Shown here: one piece after another, positions 1 to 9,671 of the stretch
How the letters are laid out: every line of letters begins with the position of its first letter
How positions within the stretch are numbered: the first letter of the stretch is position 1
NCBI GenBank assembly: GCA_014529385.2
Contig: CM043942.1
Location: forward strand, 20,942,991-21,006,990
Source of the DNA: Adiantum capillus-veneris
Lineage: Eukaryota > Streptophyta > Polypodiopsida > Polypodiales > Pteridaceae
DNA: 64,000 nt
Reading direction: 5' to 3'
Translations under genes and position numbers: made by a program
Notes under the pieces: generated by a model
Database searches by the model: none
What the model saw: the letters and a program-made list of their open reading frames with translations, nothing else
Told to the model about the DNA's origin: nothing

Positions 1-274
1 ATGCCGTTGTATTGTTAAGCTGATGTAGTGTGTATATATATGCTACATAAGGTCCCTAAGCTTCGTTTCTATGTGTTTTGCCATATGTTTTGATGCCATC
101 ATAATGCCAGAAGTCTCACTTGCCTATGTGCACTATGTGTGAGGTCCCTAAACCTCTTAATTTAGGGTGGTGCCCCCTTTGTTTTGTTCTTTGCTTGTTT
201 GCATGAGGCGTGGTTTGTGGAGTGTGCACGAGTACAGAGGCCACCCGATTGCACTGCTCTTTTTCCCGCTATCA
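1..274 (+). repeat. R1 5' LTR, 3' end only
   Basis: The LTR end is placed at the CA at 273-274, three bases before the primer site, as in R12. The visible stretch should be R/U5. It holds the stem-loop plus primer-site-like motif seen in the related elements. There is no 3' LTR in the window to confirm the boundary. Confidence 0.75.
146..177 (+). other. U5 stem-loop abutting a primer-site-like motif (R1)
   Basis: CCCTAAA (146-152) and TTTAGGG (161-167) form a 7-bp perfect stem with an 8-base loop. TGGTGCCCCC (168-177) follows with no gap and repeats the first ten bases of the true primer site 110 bases downstream. The stem bases differ from those in R4, R6 and R12 but pairing is kept. Confidence 0.65.
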
Positions 275-277
275 TTT

Positions 278-295
278 TGGTGCCCCCACGGAGGA
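278..295 (+). other. Primer binding site of R1
   Basis: TGGTGCCCCCACGGAGGA, three bases after the LTR end. The same 18 bases occur at this place in R4, R6 and R12. It should pair with the 3' end of a tRNA ending in UGGGGGCACCA; I cannot name that tRNA. Confidence 0.8.
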
Positions 296-346
296 GGGAT
301 ACACAGACCTTCAGTCCACAAGCAATGAAGATGTGCAATCTACAAC

Positions 347-532
347 ATGGACGAATGGCATGAGGAGTTTGCAAATTGGAGAACAGAAGAGGAGGAGGCT
401 TTAGAGGCCTTAAAAGCTTTCATCGAGGTCTTGTTACCAGGTTGCAGTGTCATTGAAATTCAAGAAGTAAGTTCTTCTACATGCCTTGTTCGTGATCGTC
501 GCCAACGAAGGAGAGTGAGAAGAAGAGCTTGA
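347..532 (+). CDS. Leader ORF 1 of R1: acidic N-terminus, arginine-rich C-terminus
   Basis: 61 codons; the ATG lies 69 bases after the start of the primer site. The N-terminus reads MDEW..FANW.TEEEE and the C-terminus is a run of arginines (RDRRQRRRVRRR). R4 has the homologous ORF at the same place, with the same MDEW/FANW/TEEEE start, a shared PG..VI..Q core and an arginine-rich end, so the frame is conserved between two diverged elements. The composition resembles small nucleic-acid-binding regulators, but function is inference; no known family is recognised. It is followed at once by leader ORF 2 in another frame. Confidence 0.55.
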   Translation: MDEWHEEFANWRTEEEEALEALKAFIEVLLPGCSVIEIQEVSSSTCLVRDRRQRRRVRRRA

Positions 533-552
533 TATACCTCTCCTCTCAACCT

Positions 553-714
553 ATGAGTGCTCCAGAAACCTCCAACGCACACGAGCTTGAAATATTCTAC
601 ATCAACATACACGAAGGTACTGTGACACACATTAAGGGAAGAGAAAGCATCACCAGACCTCTCTTTCCTGAGGAGCCGACTAAGAGGAGGAAGATCACCT
701 CTACACCTAAGTGA
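553..714 (+). CDS. Leader ORF 2 of R1, unknown
   Basis: 54 codons from the ATG at 553 (MSAPETS). The end is basic (EEPTKRRKITSTPK), like a nuclear localisation signal. No clear match to the second leader ORF of R4. It lies 20 bases after leader ORF 1. It could be chance or part of a spliced frame; low certainty. Confidence 0.3.
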   Translation: MSAPETSNAHELEIFYINIHEGTVTHIKGRESITRPLFPEEPTKRRKITSTPK

Positions 715-834
715 CCCAAGGCCGCAGCGCGTGCTCAAGCGTAAGGTAACATTTGGCTTAATTTCATTAATAAGGGATTACATGACCACTACAGGCAAGA
801 AAAAGGTAGTGAGCAACCAACTTCAACCTCCAAC

Positions 835-1314
835 TTGCAACCACGACTCTCACCCCTAAATCCTCCTGAAGCAAAGAGGCGAAGGCTTGCCTACAAGATT
901 GCCACTCGTCTGCGAGTGCTCCCAGTGCACTTTGTGAATCAAGACACCACCAATCCCAAGCCAACCTCCTGTCCGCGTGAAGATCACTTTGGATATTGTC
1001 CAAAGTGCTTTGGAGACCGGGTGAAAAGCCTCCATGCCCTACCTTTGCTGCTAATTTTCAAGAAGTTATCTCAATCTAAGGAAACTATCTTAGTTGATGA
1101 TGTGTTGCACATTAATGGTGTCACTTTCATTCTTCATGCTGATTATGGTAATAGCATCCAATTGTTTCTTGCTAAAAGGCTCAGCATTGTACAAAGTGTT
1201 GCCATCACGCCTTACGTCTTCACTGATGCATCAGGAAGAGTCGAAGTGATCCGAGGTGCTGACCTTCTGTGGCTGATCAGGCTCATTGGTCCCAAGGTGG
1301 TGCAACTAAGCTAG
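835..1314 (+). CDS. Leader ORF 3 of R1, unknown, about 159 residues open
   Basis: This frame is open for about 190 codons from 745 to 1314 but has no ATG near its start, so it may be entered by splicing or be a remnant. It holds a basic cluster EAKRRRLAYK and a CPKC pair. The second half is rich in hydrophobic residues. I recognise no family and see no counterpart in R4, R6 or R12, whose leaders are shorter. It may be a captured or lineage-specific segment. Confidence 0.35.
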   Translation: MQPRLSPLNPPEAKRRRLAYKIATRLRVLPVHFVNQDTTNPKPTSCPREDHFGYCPKCFGDRVKSLHALPLLLIFKKLSQSKETILVDDVLHINGVTFILHADYGNSIQLFLAKRLSIVQSVAITPYVFTDASGRVEVIRGADLLWLIRLIGPKVVQLS

Positions 1315-1330
1315 GCTCTTGTGTGTAAGT

Positions 1331-1558
1331 ATGGATGCCAATAATGAAAATGATGATCCCTGCATGTTTCCTTTCCATTTTGTGTGTCATATCCGTGTGA
1401 ATATTTGTATTGATAGAAAAATCTTTTATCAGCAAAGAATAGCCCTGTTGTTTGGAGCCGAGAGACTTGGGGAAATCTTGCGCTCTCCTCATCCTGTCAT
1501 TCTACCCTTACTAGACTATTACCATTCCTTTGATGTGTCGATCTTCATCCTATTTTGA
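1331..1558 (+). CDS. Leader ORF of the conserved ~70-residue family (R1 copy)
   Basis: 75 codons, ending about 90 bases before gag. Against the second leader ORF of R12, about 44 of 63 aligned residues are identical by eye, including FPFHF, IRVNI, RKI, GEIL, VILPL and the end SFDV.IFIL. About 24 of those 44 identical residues use a different synonymous codon, a pattern of selection on the protein. The ATG at 1331 gives MDANNEN, resembling the MDNGPG start in R6. The family is unknown to me; no membrane segment or metal site is evident. Confidence 0.65.
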   Translation: MDANNENDDPCMFPFHFVCHIRVNICIDRKIFYQQRIALLFGAERLGEILRSPHPVILPLLDYYHSFDVSIFILF

Positions 1559-1649
1559 GCTAAGTTGCGCTAAAGCTCCAAATTGTAATTACCATACTCT
1601 ATTTTAAAATAAATTGGAGCTGTTTGTGTAATTGTTTACTCTCTCACTT

Positions 1650-4600
1650 ATGGCCTTCCCTAATTTTTATGGTAAGCCTGGGGAGGTTGCTCCAGACTTT
1701 TTGGATAATTTGAAAATGGCCTTTCTGGTATCGGGAAGGGATGACGAAGCTACTAAGTTAAGGGCCTTTCCTTTGGTCTTGAGGGAAGGTGCAAAATTAT
1801 GGTATCAAACATTGGCACCTGAAGAAAGAAGAGACTGGGAGTCCTTAAAGATGGCCTTCATCGAAGAATTTCGCCGCCATGAGCCTCCAGAGGAGATATG
1901 GAGGCAGCTCTTAGAGCTACGCCAAACATCACCCAATGACTATAGAAGCTATGAAGGAAAGTTTTCCAACCTGTGGGAGAAATGGTGTGCATCACTAGGT
2001 GAAGGAGAAAGGGCGCCAGAATGCCTAAAGAAGGACTGTTTCCTGGCAGGGCTTTACCCCATCCTTCGAGAAAAGGTAAAAGGTAAATTCCCAGATACCT
2101 TTGATAAAGCTATGACTTATGCAAGGGAGAAGGATAGGAAGTTAAAATTCCAAGCTCAACTACAAGGGGGAATGGAGCCTCCACCGCTAGCTCAACCTAC
2201 GGCAAGGGTAGTAGCAGGGACAGGAGCAACAGACCAAGAGTCCTCTCAACAAGAATTACTTCAACAAATCACCAATCAACTAGAGAGCCTGTCCATCAAT
2301 CTGGTTCAAGGTGTAAGGGCTCCCCAGCCAGGAAATGAACGAAATAGACAAGAAGGACAAAGGCAAGCACGTGAGTACATTTGCTACAACTGTGGAGAGG
2401 TAGGTCACGGCATGTATTATTGCCCCCATCCACGACACTATCAAGGAAATGGTAATCAAAGACAGCCTCCTCGCCAGCAAGTCACTCCTCCTCGAGCTAG
2501 GCCACTAAATGGACAAAATGCACACGTGGCTCCACCAATCCAAATATTGAGACCCCCTCCTCCACCACCACAAGCAGCAATAGAGATCCCTCCACTACCA
2601 TTGGGAGGGGAGGACAGGGCTGTCTCTGTCATAAGTCTTGACAATGGTAAGGATAAAGGGAAAGAAAAAATGGAGGAAGCTGTTGCCATGCCAATAAAGA
2701 GAGTTAGGAGACAAAGAACTGATGAAATGGAAGCTTCAGAGCCGGATAAAGAGAATGAGGGTTCCTCCCAAGTGATAGGAGACAAGAAAAGGAAGAGTAG
2801 GTCAACGAGGCACATAGGAGTAGAAGAATTTCCACTTGGGGTAGGATCCATACCTTACGACCTGGTAGCAGATGTGAGTAAGCAAGGACCAAAGATTTCA
2901 TGGCAGCAACTCCTCCACCTTTCCCCAAAGATGCGTAGAACCTGGTCTAAGATGGTCAGCACCAGGAGGGCTAAGGCAAAGTCAGTTGGGACTATTAGTG
3001 CAAGAGGCATGAAGGATATCGTGCCAGTCATTGATGCAAAGATCAAGAGTCAGCGAGTCTCCAATGTGTACGTAGATGGTGGAGCCGAGATTTGTGTTAT
3101 GACAGAGAAATTAATGCACAGGTTGGGTTTGGAAGTAAACGAGCAAACTTCCTTACAAGCTAAGATGGCAAATAATGTAAGGGTGGCTTGTGTGGGAAAG
3201 GTTAATGTAGTGAAGGTTTCAGCTTTTGGTGTGGTAATCTCAATTGATGCTTATGTGATCCCAACTAAGGGGGAGGGCTATCCGCTAATCCTTGGAAGAC
3301 CTTGGCTTATGGCTATGAAAGCTAGGCAAGATTGGGAGACAGGTTCCCTTGAGTTGCGACCAAATCATAAGGTAGGTGGCAAGCAACAAAAAATTGTGTA
3401 TGACATGAAGCAGGGTAGACAACAAGACCTAGAGATGGAGACTTCTATGGATGAATGGAGCACAAGCAGCTGCTCTTCATCTGAGGATGAGTCATCTGAG
3501 GAGGATGCTAGCTCTTTGGAAGTCATGGGTATAATACTGCGAAACCCAGAAGGAGAAGGTGGTCAAGACTCTCTAAACAAGGAAGAAGCCACAGGCTTAG
3601 AGGAGATGCTAGCTAAGGACCTACTAGAAGAAGAGAGAGAACCCTATTTGCAGGTACTAAAGAAGCATGCTGGCCTCTTTATAACTGATTACGAGCACAT
3701 TAAAGGAGTGACGGTAACCCAACACCATATCCAATTAAAGAAAGGTTCCAAACCAGTGGTGCAAAGGCTAAGGAGATTAGGGCTAGTGCAACAAGATGCA
3801 CTCTTAAAAGAAGTAAAAATATTACTCAGGCAGGATTTATCTACCCAGTGGAAGATTCTGAGTGGGTGTCTCCAGTTGTGGTAGCACTAAAGAAAAATGG
3901 GAAGTGGAGGGTATGTGTGGATTACAAGCCTCTAAACGCAGCCACAAAAAGGGACCATTTTCCTTTGCCTTTTCAAGATGAAATACTAAATGAAGTGGCT
4001 GGTCATGAAAGATACACAGTGTGTGATGGATACTCAAGCTACTTCCAAATCAGAATTGCAGATGAAGACCAAAGAAAGACTACCTTCATAACACCTTGGG
4101 GGTGTTTTGCTTATAGAGTTATGCCTTTTGGTTTAACTAATGCCCCAGCTACTTTCCAGAGGTTTATGAACTTGGTGTTTCAACCTTACTTTGGTAAGTC
4201 CATATGAGTCTTCATTGATGATTTTTGCATTTACAGCTCTAGGGAAGTACATTTGTCCAAGGTTGATGAAGGTTTCACCCGTCTGGCCCAATTGGGTGGG
4301 CAATTGAATAAAGACAAGTGCCACATAGGTGAGAGCAAGGTCACTCTACTAGGCCATGTTGTGTCTCAAGATGGTATTGAGGCTGACCCTGAAAAGGTAA
4401 ATACATTGTTAGCTTTACCTACTCCTTCAAACGTGAAGCAACTAGTCTCCTTCATTCAAAAGGTTCGCTACATGGGACGATTCATACATCTCCTTTCTCA
4501 GGTAATCTATCCTTTGCATCAGCTCACTAAACACACTACATTGACATGGAGTGAGGAGGGTGAAAGGTGCTTTCAAGAAGTTAAAACCATTTTGAGCTCA

Positions 4601-5488
4601 TTGCCTGTCGTCCTACAACCCACATGGGGTGAATTATTCTATGTAAATCCTAGTGTAGGTCCAGAAGCTCTAGGAGCTGTCTTGATGCAAAAAGACCCAA
4701 AGACATCTCTCATGAGACCAGTCTACTTCTCTAGTAGAGTGATGACAGCTGCTGAAAAGGGTTTTAGCGCAACTGAGCAATTGGTGCTAGCTCTTAAGTT
4801 TGCAGTGGAGAAGTTTCGGGCTTACTTACTTCCGAGACAATTTGTGGTGATCACAACTGAGGAGGTTTTTCCATATGCCCTACAACACATGGAATTGTCT
4901 CAAAGAATAGCAAATGGGTGGTGCAGCTTCAAGAGTTTGACTACACACTACAAGTAGAGGATTCCACCCGTGCTTGTTTGGCAGATGTCCTCACACAAAG
5001 GTGTTATGAGAAGGCCAAGAAAGAGTCACCTAGTAAGGTACCGCCTATCCCGGAGCCTGAAGTTCTACTGGGAGCACACAGTCTGTATTTTGATGGGGCT
5101 TACAAGAGGACCAAAGACAAGGCATCAGCAGGCATAGTAATATTAGGTCCAGAGAAGGAGAAGATCTTTGCAAAAGGGTTTCATCTAAAAGAGGTTCATT
5201 CTAACAATGAGGCTGAGTACCATGCCCTTGTTTTAGGGTTGCAATGTTGTCTTTCTCAGGGCATCACAAAGCTAAATGTTTTTGGTGACTCCATGATGAT
5301 TGTTAAGCAAATGGTTGGTGTATGGGCCTGTAAAAATGACAAATTGGCTGTTAAGATGAGGGAAGCAAAGGCCTTGTTGAAGGGTTTTAAAGAAGTTTGA
5401 GTGCACTTTGTACCTAGAGATCAAAATCGAGAAGCAAATGCCTTAGCAGGTGAAGAACTACAAACTCTCATAGCCATAAATGTGGCAA
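1650..5488 (+). pseudogene. R1 gag-pol, broken
   Basis: One polyprotein frame starting at MAFPNF (1650). In order: gag; zinc knuckle CYNCGEVGHGMYYC near 2383; protease with YVDGGAEI near 3070 (D-G-G rather than D-S/T-G); RT with SEWVSPVVV and FIDDFCIYSS; first RNase H with catalytic positions changed (FYVNPS, ITTEEVF); second RNase H with FDGAYKR, NNEAEYHAL and FGDS. Breaks: frameshift near 3825, TGA at 4205 just before FIDD, frameshift near 4912, TGA at 5398, then truncation. The final RNase H position reads EANALA, so its last Asp is Asn. Integrase is absent. Best reading: Tat-like dual-RNase-H gypsy polyprotein, inactive. Confidence 0.9.
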
Positions 5489-6910
5489 GGAATCGATGAA
5501 GAAATTCACTGAATATTTCCATCATACAACGTTGGAAAGTTGTTGGAGCGTTGCAAAGACCAAATGGCATTACCAGATACGTGAATGCTCCCCACTCAGT
5601 AATGAAGGTCATTTTACTCCAATCCTCAGGAGAAATCTGTAATTGGTTATAACCACTATAACCATCCATGAAGCTATACATCGTATAACCTGCAATTTTG
5701 TCAAGCAGCATGTCCATAAAGGGTAAGGGAAATGGATAATTGATGGTCTGAGCATTCAAGTTCCGATAATCCACATAGATTTGAAGCTTTCTATTCTTCT
5801 TAGGTACCACCACAATGGGAAATAACCAATCACTACTGGCTACTTCAGTAATGAATCCATCCTTCAGAAGGTTATCAATCTCTTTCTTGACCTTCTTAGC
5901 ATAATTGGGATTCCTTCTGTACCTTTGCAACCTTACTGGTTTGGCATCTAGTTTTAATGCTATTCAATGTTGACATACCTCTGCATCTACTCCCTTGAGA
6001 TGAGTATGTTCCCATGTGAACACATCTTCATACTGCTAAAACATGTGTCGGGCCTTTTCTTTCATTTTACTGGATTTAGGTGTTTGTTGACTTTGATCAT
6101 TTTAGGATTTCACTCCGAAAAGATTTCATTTCTCTATTTTTTGATCATCTGGAAGCAACCAATTAGGCCCACCACCATTTTGTTTGGTTGACTCCTCAGC
6201 ATAATTCCAAGACCGTTCACTATTCTGATTTTCAGTTATATCTACAGAATATTCATGTTCAAAAACCACTGATGTACTGGAATCAAGTGGTTCTTCTAGC
6301 CTTCTAGTTAGCTGAAATGGGCATTCTCCAGAGTTCAGTTCAGTGAACTGGTCTGGAAATTTCTTCTTTTGCTTTTCAGTCTTATCCTTGTCCACTAGCA
6401 CTGCATTGAGATCTATTTCAATTAATGGAAAAATATTCATTGCCGCCAGCATCCTCTCAATTTTCTTCACCTTATACTTCTGGCATAGCTCTTCTGGTCA
6501 GAACTCCTTTCGCCAACTCCTAGTGTTATTTGTCTGAATCTGAACTCTTCTCTATTGGCACCTTGTATTGTTAAAGTCTGATTAGCAGAGTTGTGAACAG
6601 CCTCTGCCATTTGCAACATGGGTGCCCCAGTAACATTCCATATGCACCTTGAACGTCCGGTACTAGGAAGCTAGCTTTGAACTTTTCTCTACCTACTCTT
6701 ATATGTAGACTCTCTATCATACCAGTTGCCTACACCACACGATGACCGTCATTCAAATTTTGAAAGGTGTTGGTTTCAGGTTTGTAATACCCATCCTTTC
6801 CTGAAGATGTGCCCCCAAGATATTTACTCTTGCTCCTCCATCCAGTATGACACTAGCTAGTGGCTCCCACTGTTTTCCAACCTTATAATCTACCTAGATC
6901 ACCGGCACTT
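5489..6910 (-). pseudogene. R2 protease and reverse transcriptase, truncated
   Basis: The minus strand encodes a protease with ILDGGARVNIL (about 6860-6830) and an RT whose start reads YRRNPNYAKKVKKEID, then FPIVVVPKKN, VDYRNLNA, YSFMDGYSGYNQ and VMPFGLCNAPTTFQ. The frame breaks at 5489 after EIFSEFLHRFLA, right before the expected F/Y-x-D-D site, so the catalytic centre is lost. Stops and frameshifts between 5930 and 6780 mark it as a pseudogene. The spacer at 6126-6470 is acidic and has no domain I recognise. Confidence 0.85.
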
Positions 6911-9032
6911 CATCATCTTTGACAACAGCCAATTCAACTACTCTGGCTTCTGCCTCAGCCTTCCTACACTTGATGATCTTTGCTGCTTCAGGCAAAGTTT
7001 TTCTAATGTCATCTAGCTCAACTATGAGTTTCTGAATTCTATCACAAATCTTGACACGAATTTCCTCCATCTCACAATCAGATTTGTTATTAGAATTCGA
7101 AGAATTGGAAGTTTTTGTGCAGTACCATTCCTCTGTTCTGGTGCCTTCAACGCTTCTATCAATCCCTAATTCCTCCATCAGTCCCTGAACTGTGGCCAAC
7201 ATGGTCTCAAGAATCCCAGATCCTGACTGATCTAGTTGTGCTTTTTCAGAAGACTCGGCTGGTATCTTCTAAATGAATCGAGCATCAGAACTCTCTGGTT
7301 GCTCTGGCAGCTTCTTGGGCTAAATCCTCCGTGATTTTTGCCGCCAATTATCTCTGCTCCTGCCATTCATCAACTAACTTTTCTTTGCTCTTTGCCTTCC
7401 ACACCTCTCTTTACTGAGCCCATTTGATACCTTCAGGACTGATAGGTTTTACTGGCTCGTCTGGAATTTCCTCAATAACCACCCCTTTACTGCGTGTAAC
7501 TGCCGGTACAGGAACTAGCTGTGGGACTTTCGCCTCAATAGCTATAGTAGTAGGTGTTTCTGGACACTGAGTTGCAAAATGCGCATACTTGCCACAAGTA
7601 TAACAGTTCATGCTTCTATTCTGGAATGTACCACAACCCCGGCCCCGGCCAGTACCTCCTTGGTATCTGCCACGCCAAGCACCAGTGCCAATTGCACCTG
7701 ACTTCCCTTTGTGGGGTACACTAGTAGTCTCTGCTCTAATTGGTTTAGCATTTGTAAATTCCACCAGAGATAGATCTTTTTCCTTCTTAAAATGATGAAT
7801 ACAAATGCCACAGTTGTTCCATAAATGGCGATAGGCTTTGCAGTAAGTACAATGTGGATACTCATTGAAAACATGATCTTTGGATTTACAATTTGAGCAC
7901 CAGGTTTCCATTCTTGTCACGGGTTGTTTGGTCTGGCTGATTTCAACAATCTATCAGGCCATCTCATCAATTTTTCTATACCAAGACCCCTTCTTGGCCT
8001 TGTCTTTGTTCTTTTCATTTGAGCTACTTTCCGAGCTACTGGAGGTGTTACTAGAATCAGAATTATCAGTGGAAGAGCTACTACCACTGGACCTCCTTTT
8101 CTTGTGATTCTTCTCCTTCTTTGCCTGTTGTTCGAGCTTCAGGGAGCACTGCACCAAGTCATTGAATTTCTTTGTGGGTGCGATAACCTCATGTTCCCTA
8201 ACCTTTTAACTATGGAAACCGTTTAAAAACCATTCTCGTAACCTCTTCTCTGATGGTGGTTCTTGCAGCTGCCTGGTGAGCTCCTTGATTTTCTCAACAT
8301 ACCTTCTAACTGATAATTTTCCTTGATTTATCTTATCCAGTTCACAGAGGATATCCTCATCTTCTCTGTTGTCTGAATATTCCAGTCAAAAAGCTTTGAG
8401 TAGTTTGTTGTATGATCTGAGTTGGAAAGCTGGGTAATGGTAGTACCATTTCCTTGCTGCATCCTTCAATGTTTGAGGAAAGTATTCTTCCCAGTCATCA
8501 TATCAATACTCTTCAACTCAGCATATTGTTCAAAGGCTTGGATATGAACATCTGAATCATCTTTCTTCCCACCTTTGAACACTGAAAGGAAATTTTTAAT
8601 GAAGAGGTATAATCATGTCAATCAGCATCGTTCTGCCTCTTCTGGCCTTAGGAACTTGACTCTTTCTTGAAAATTTCTTGTAATGGTCCATATCGGCATC
8701 CTAATCAATTGCTTCATCAGTCTCAATTTCTGTCCCCTCCCTGGCTTTTTTTTTGGAACCGTGGTGACTACCTTTACTGCCTTTAGCTCCTTCATCCCTC
8801 TGTGTGGTCCAAGAACTCCTTTCCTTGCGTTCTTCCCTCTCAGCCCTTCTTCTTCTGGACTGACTGGAGTGCTGAGAATTCTTGGCTTCATCAGCATGAC
8901 TGTGCTCCTCCTGAGCCTCAGTATCAGTCTCACCGGTTCATTCTTAGGATTAGAATCTCTTTTTGACTCCTCACGGTTAGGGTCAACATGGTAGGATGGT
9001 TTACGACCACTACTGGTTTTTGGTGCCATCAC
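6894..9032 (-). pseudogene. R2 gag region, broken
   Basis: Starts near MAPKTSSGRKPSYHV (9029). Parts in order: charged N-terminal region (8622-9032), a helical gag core near 8160-8600 (DAARKWYYHYPAF, KLSVRRYVEKIKEL), a Ser-rich basic linker (7954-8157), Cys motifs WCSNCKSKDH and CTYCKAYRHLWNNC, and a knuckle CYTCGKYAHFATQC (7411-7920). Frameshifts between these blocks prevent a single product. The Cys motifs suggest nucleic-acid binding by the nucleocapsid part (family knowledge). Confidence 0.75.
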
Positions 9033-9149
9033 TTCAACTCAAAATTCTAACTGGGAGAAGAGTTTTCTTGTCAACGAGCAAACAACTCTAACCACCATGA
9101 TCGCAAAAATGGAATTGGAGTTGATCTCTTTTAGATAGTTGATTCCGGT

Positions 9150-9671
9150 GTTAGAACTTACAACTACTGGTAAGTTGTCAGATCATTCAGAGAAACAGGG
9201 ATGGAAGGTGAAAACTGGATTGAAATAGTTAGCTGAACTGAAATAGTATACTGGATTGAGAAATAGACAGGATGATTGGAAAAGTGTTCACATTTCAGAT
9301 TCAGATTCAAATTCATAGTTCATGAGTAACTAGTACAAGTATATCATACTGAAGCTCAATTGACTACAAAAGTTATGATTACAAAGTGGATTTACAGGCA
9401 AAAGATTGTAGCTCAGGAACTGCTTAGGAAGCTAAACCAAGAGAACTAAGGAGTAATAAGTCAAAAAGACAAGCCTCCCAATTACAAAGTAATAGGTCTA
9501 TTTATAGCCTCTAAAGTTACTGTAGTAATTTTCGTGGTAATTACTGTTGTGTGACCAATCCACTTTCCGGCTTCCAGGAGATAGTTCCCGCCTTTGCTGG
9601 AGCTGTCTTCGCCTTCTACAGAGCATAGTCCCTTGCTTCTATTTCAATAGCTCTTTGGCGGTGTTTACTCA
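9150..9671 (-). repeat. R2 5' LTR (boundaries approximate)
   Basis: On the plus strand it begins TGTTAGAAC at 9150; the far end is taken near the CA at 9670-9671, where R3 coding sequence resumes. On the minus strand a TATA box, CTATAAATAG, lies at about 9491-9500, leaving a short U3 of about 170 bases. No second LTR is present to fix the ends and no canonical primer site follows. Confidence 0.5.
9491..9500 (-). promoter_or_regulatory. Probable TATA box in R2 LTR
   Basis: CTATAAATAG on the minus strand, facing the R2 gag. Position within the LTR suits a promoter for the genomic RNA (inference). Confidence 0.5.

Larger units (their letters stand above)
1..5488 (+). mobile_element. R1: Ty3/gypsy LTR retrotransposon, 3' part missing
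   Basis: The order seen is LTR end, primer site, leader ORFs, gag, protease, RT, first RNase H, second RNase H. Integrase and 3' LTR are absent: at about 5488 the sequence changes abruptly to reverse-transcriptase coding sequence of R2 on the other strand. The 5' LTR begins before the window. R1 shares leader ORFs, primer site and protein order with R4 and, more distantly, R6 and R12, so it belongs to the same lineage. It is dead: two frameshifts, several stops and a lost 3' half. Confidence 0.9.
5489..9671 (-). mobile_element. R2: Ty3/gypsy fragment, LTR to RT
   Basis: Read on the minus strand: LTR (about 9671-9150), leader, gag, protease, RT, then an abrupt end at 5489 within RT. It differs from the R1/R4/R12 lineage: its gag has several Cys motifs and no shared primer site is visible after the LTR. 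It appears to have inserted into R3, whose integrase zinc domain starts at once beyond 9671. Its RNase H, integrase and 3' LTR are missing. Confidence 0.8.

Noticed and set aside
725-800. Possible small intron in the R1 leader (AAG|GTAACA to CTACAG|GC)
   Set aside because: It would be about 49 bases, shorter than plant introns normally are.
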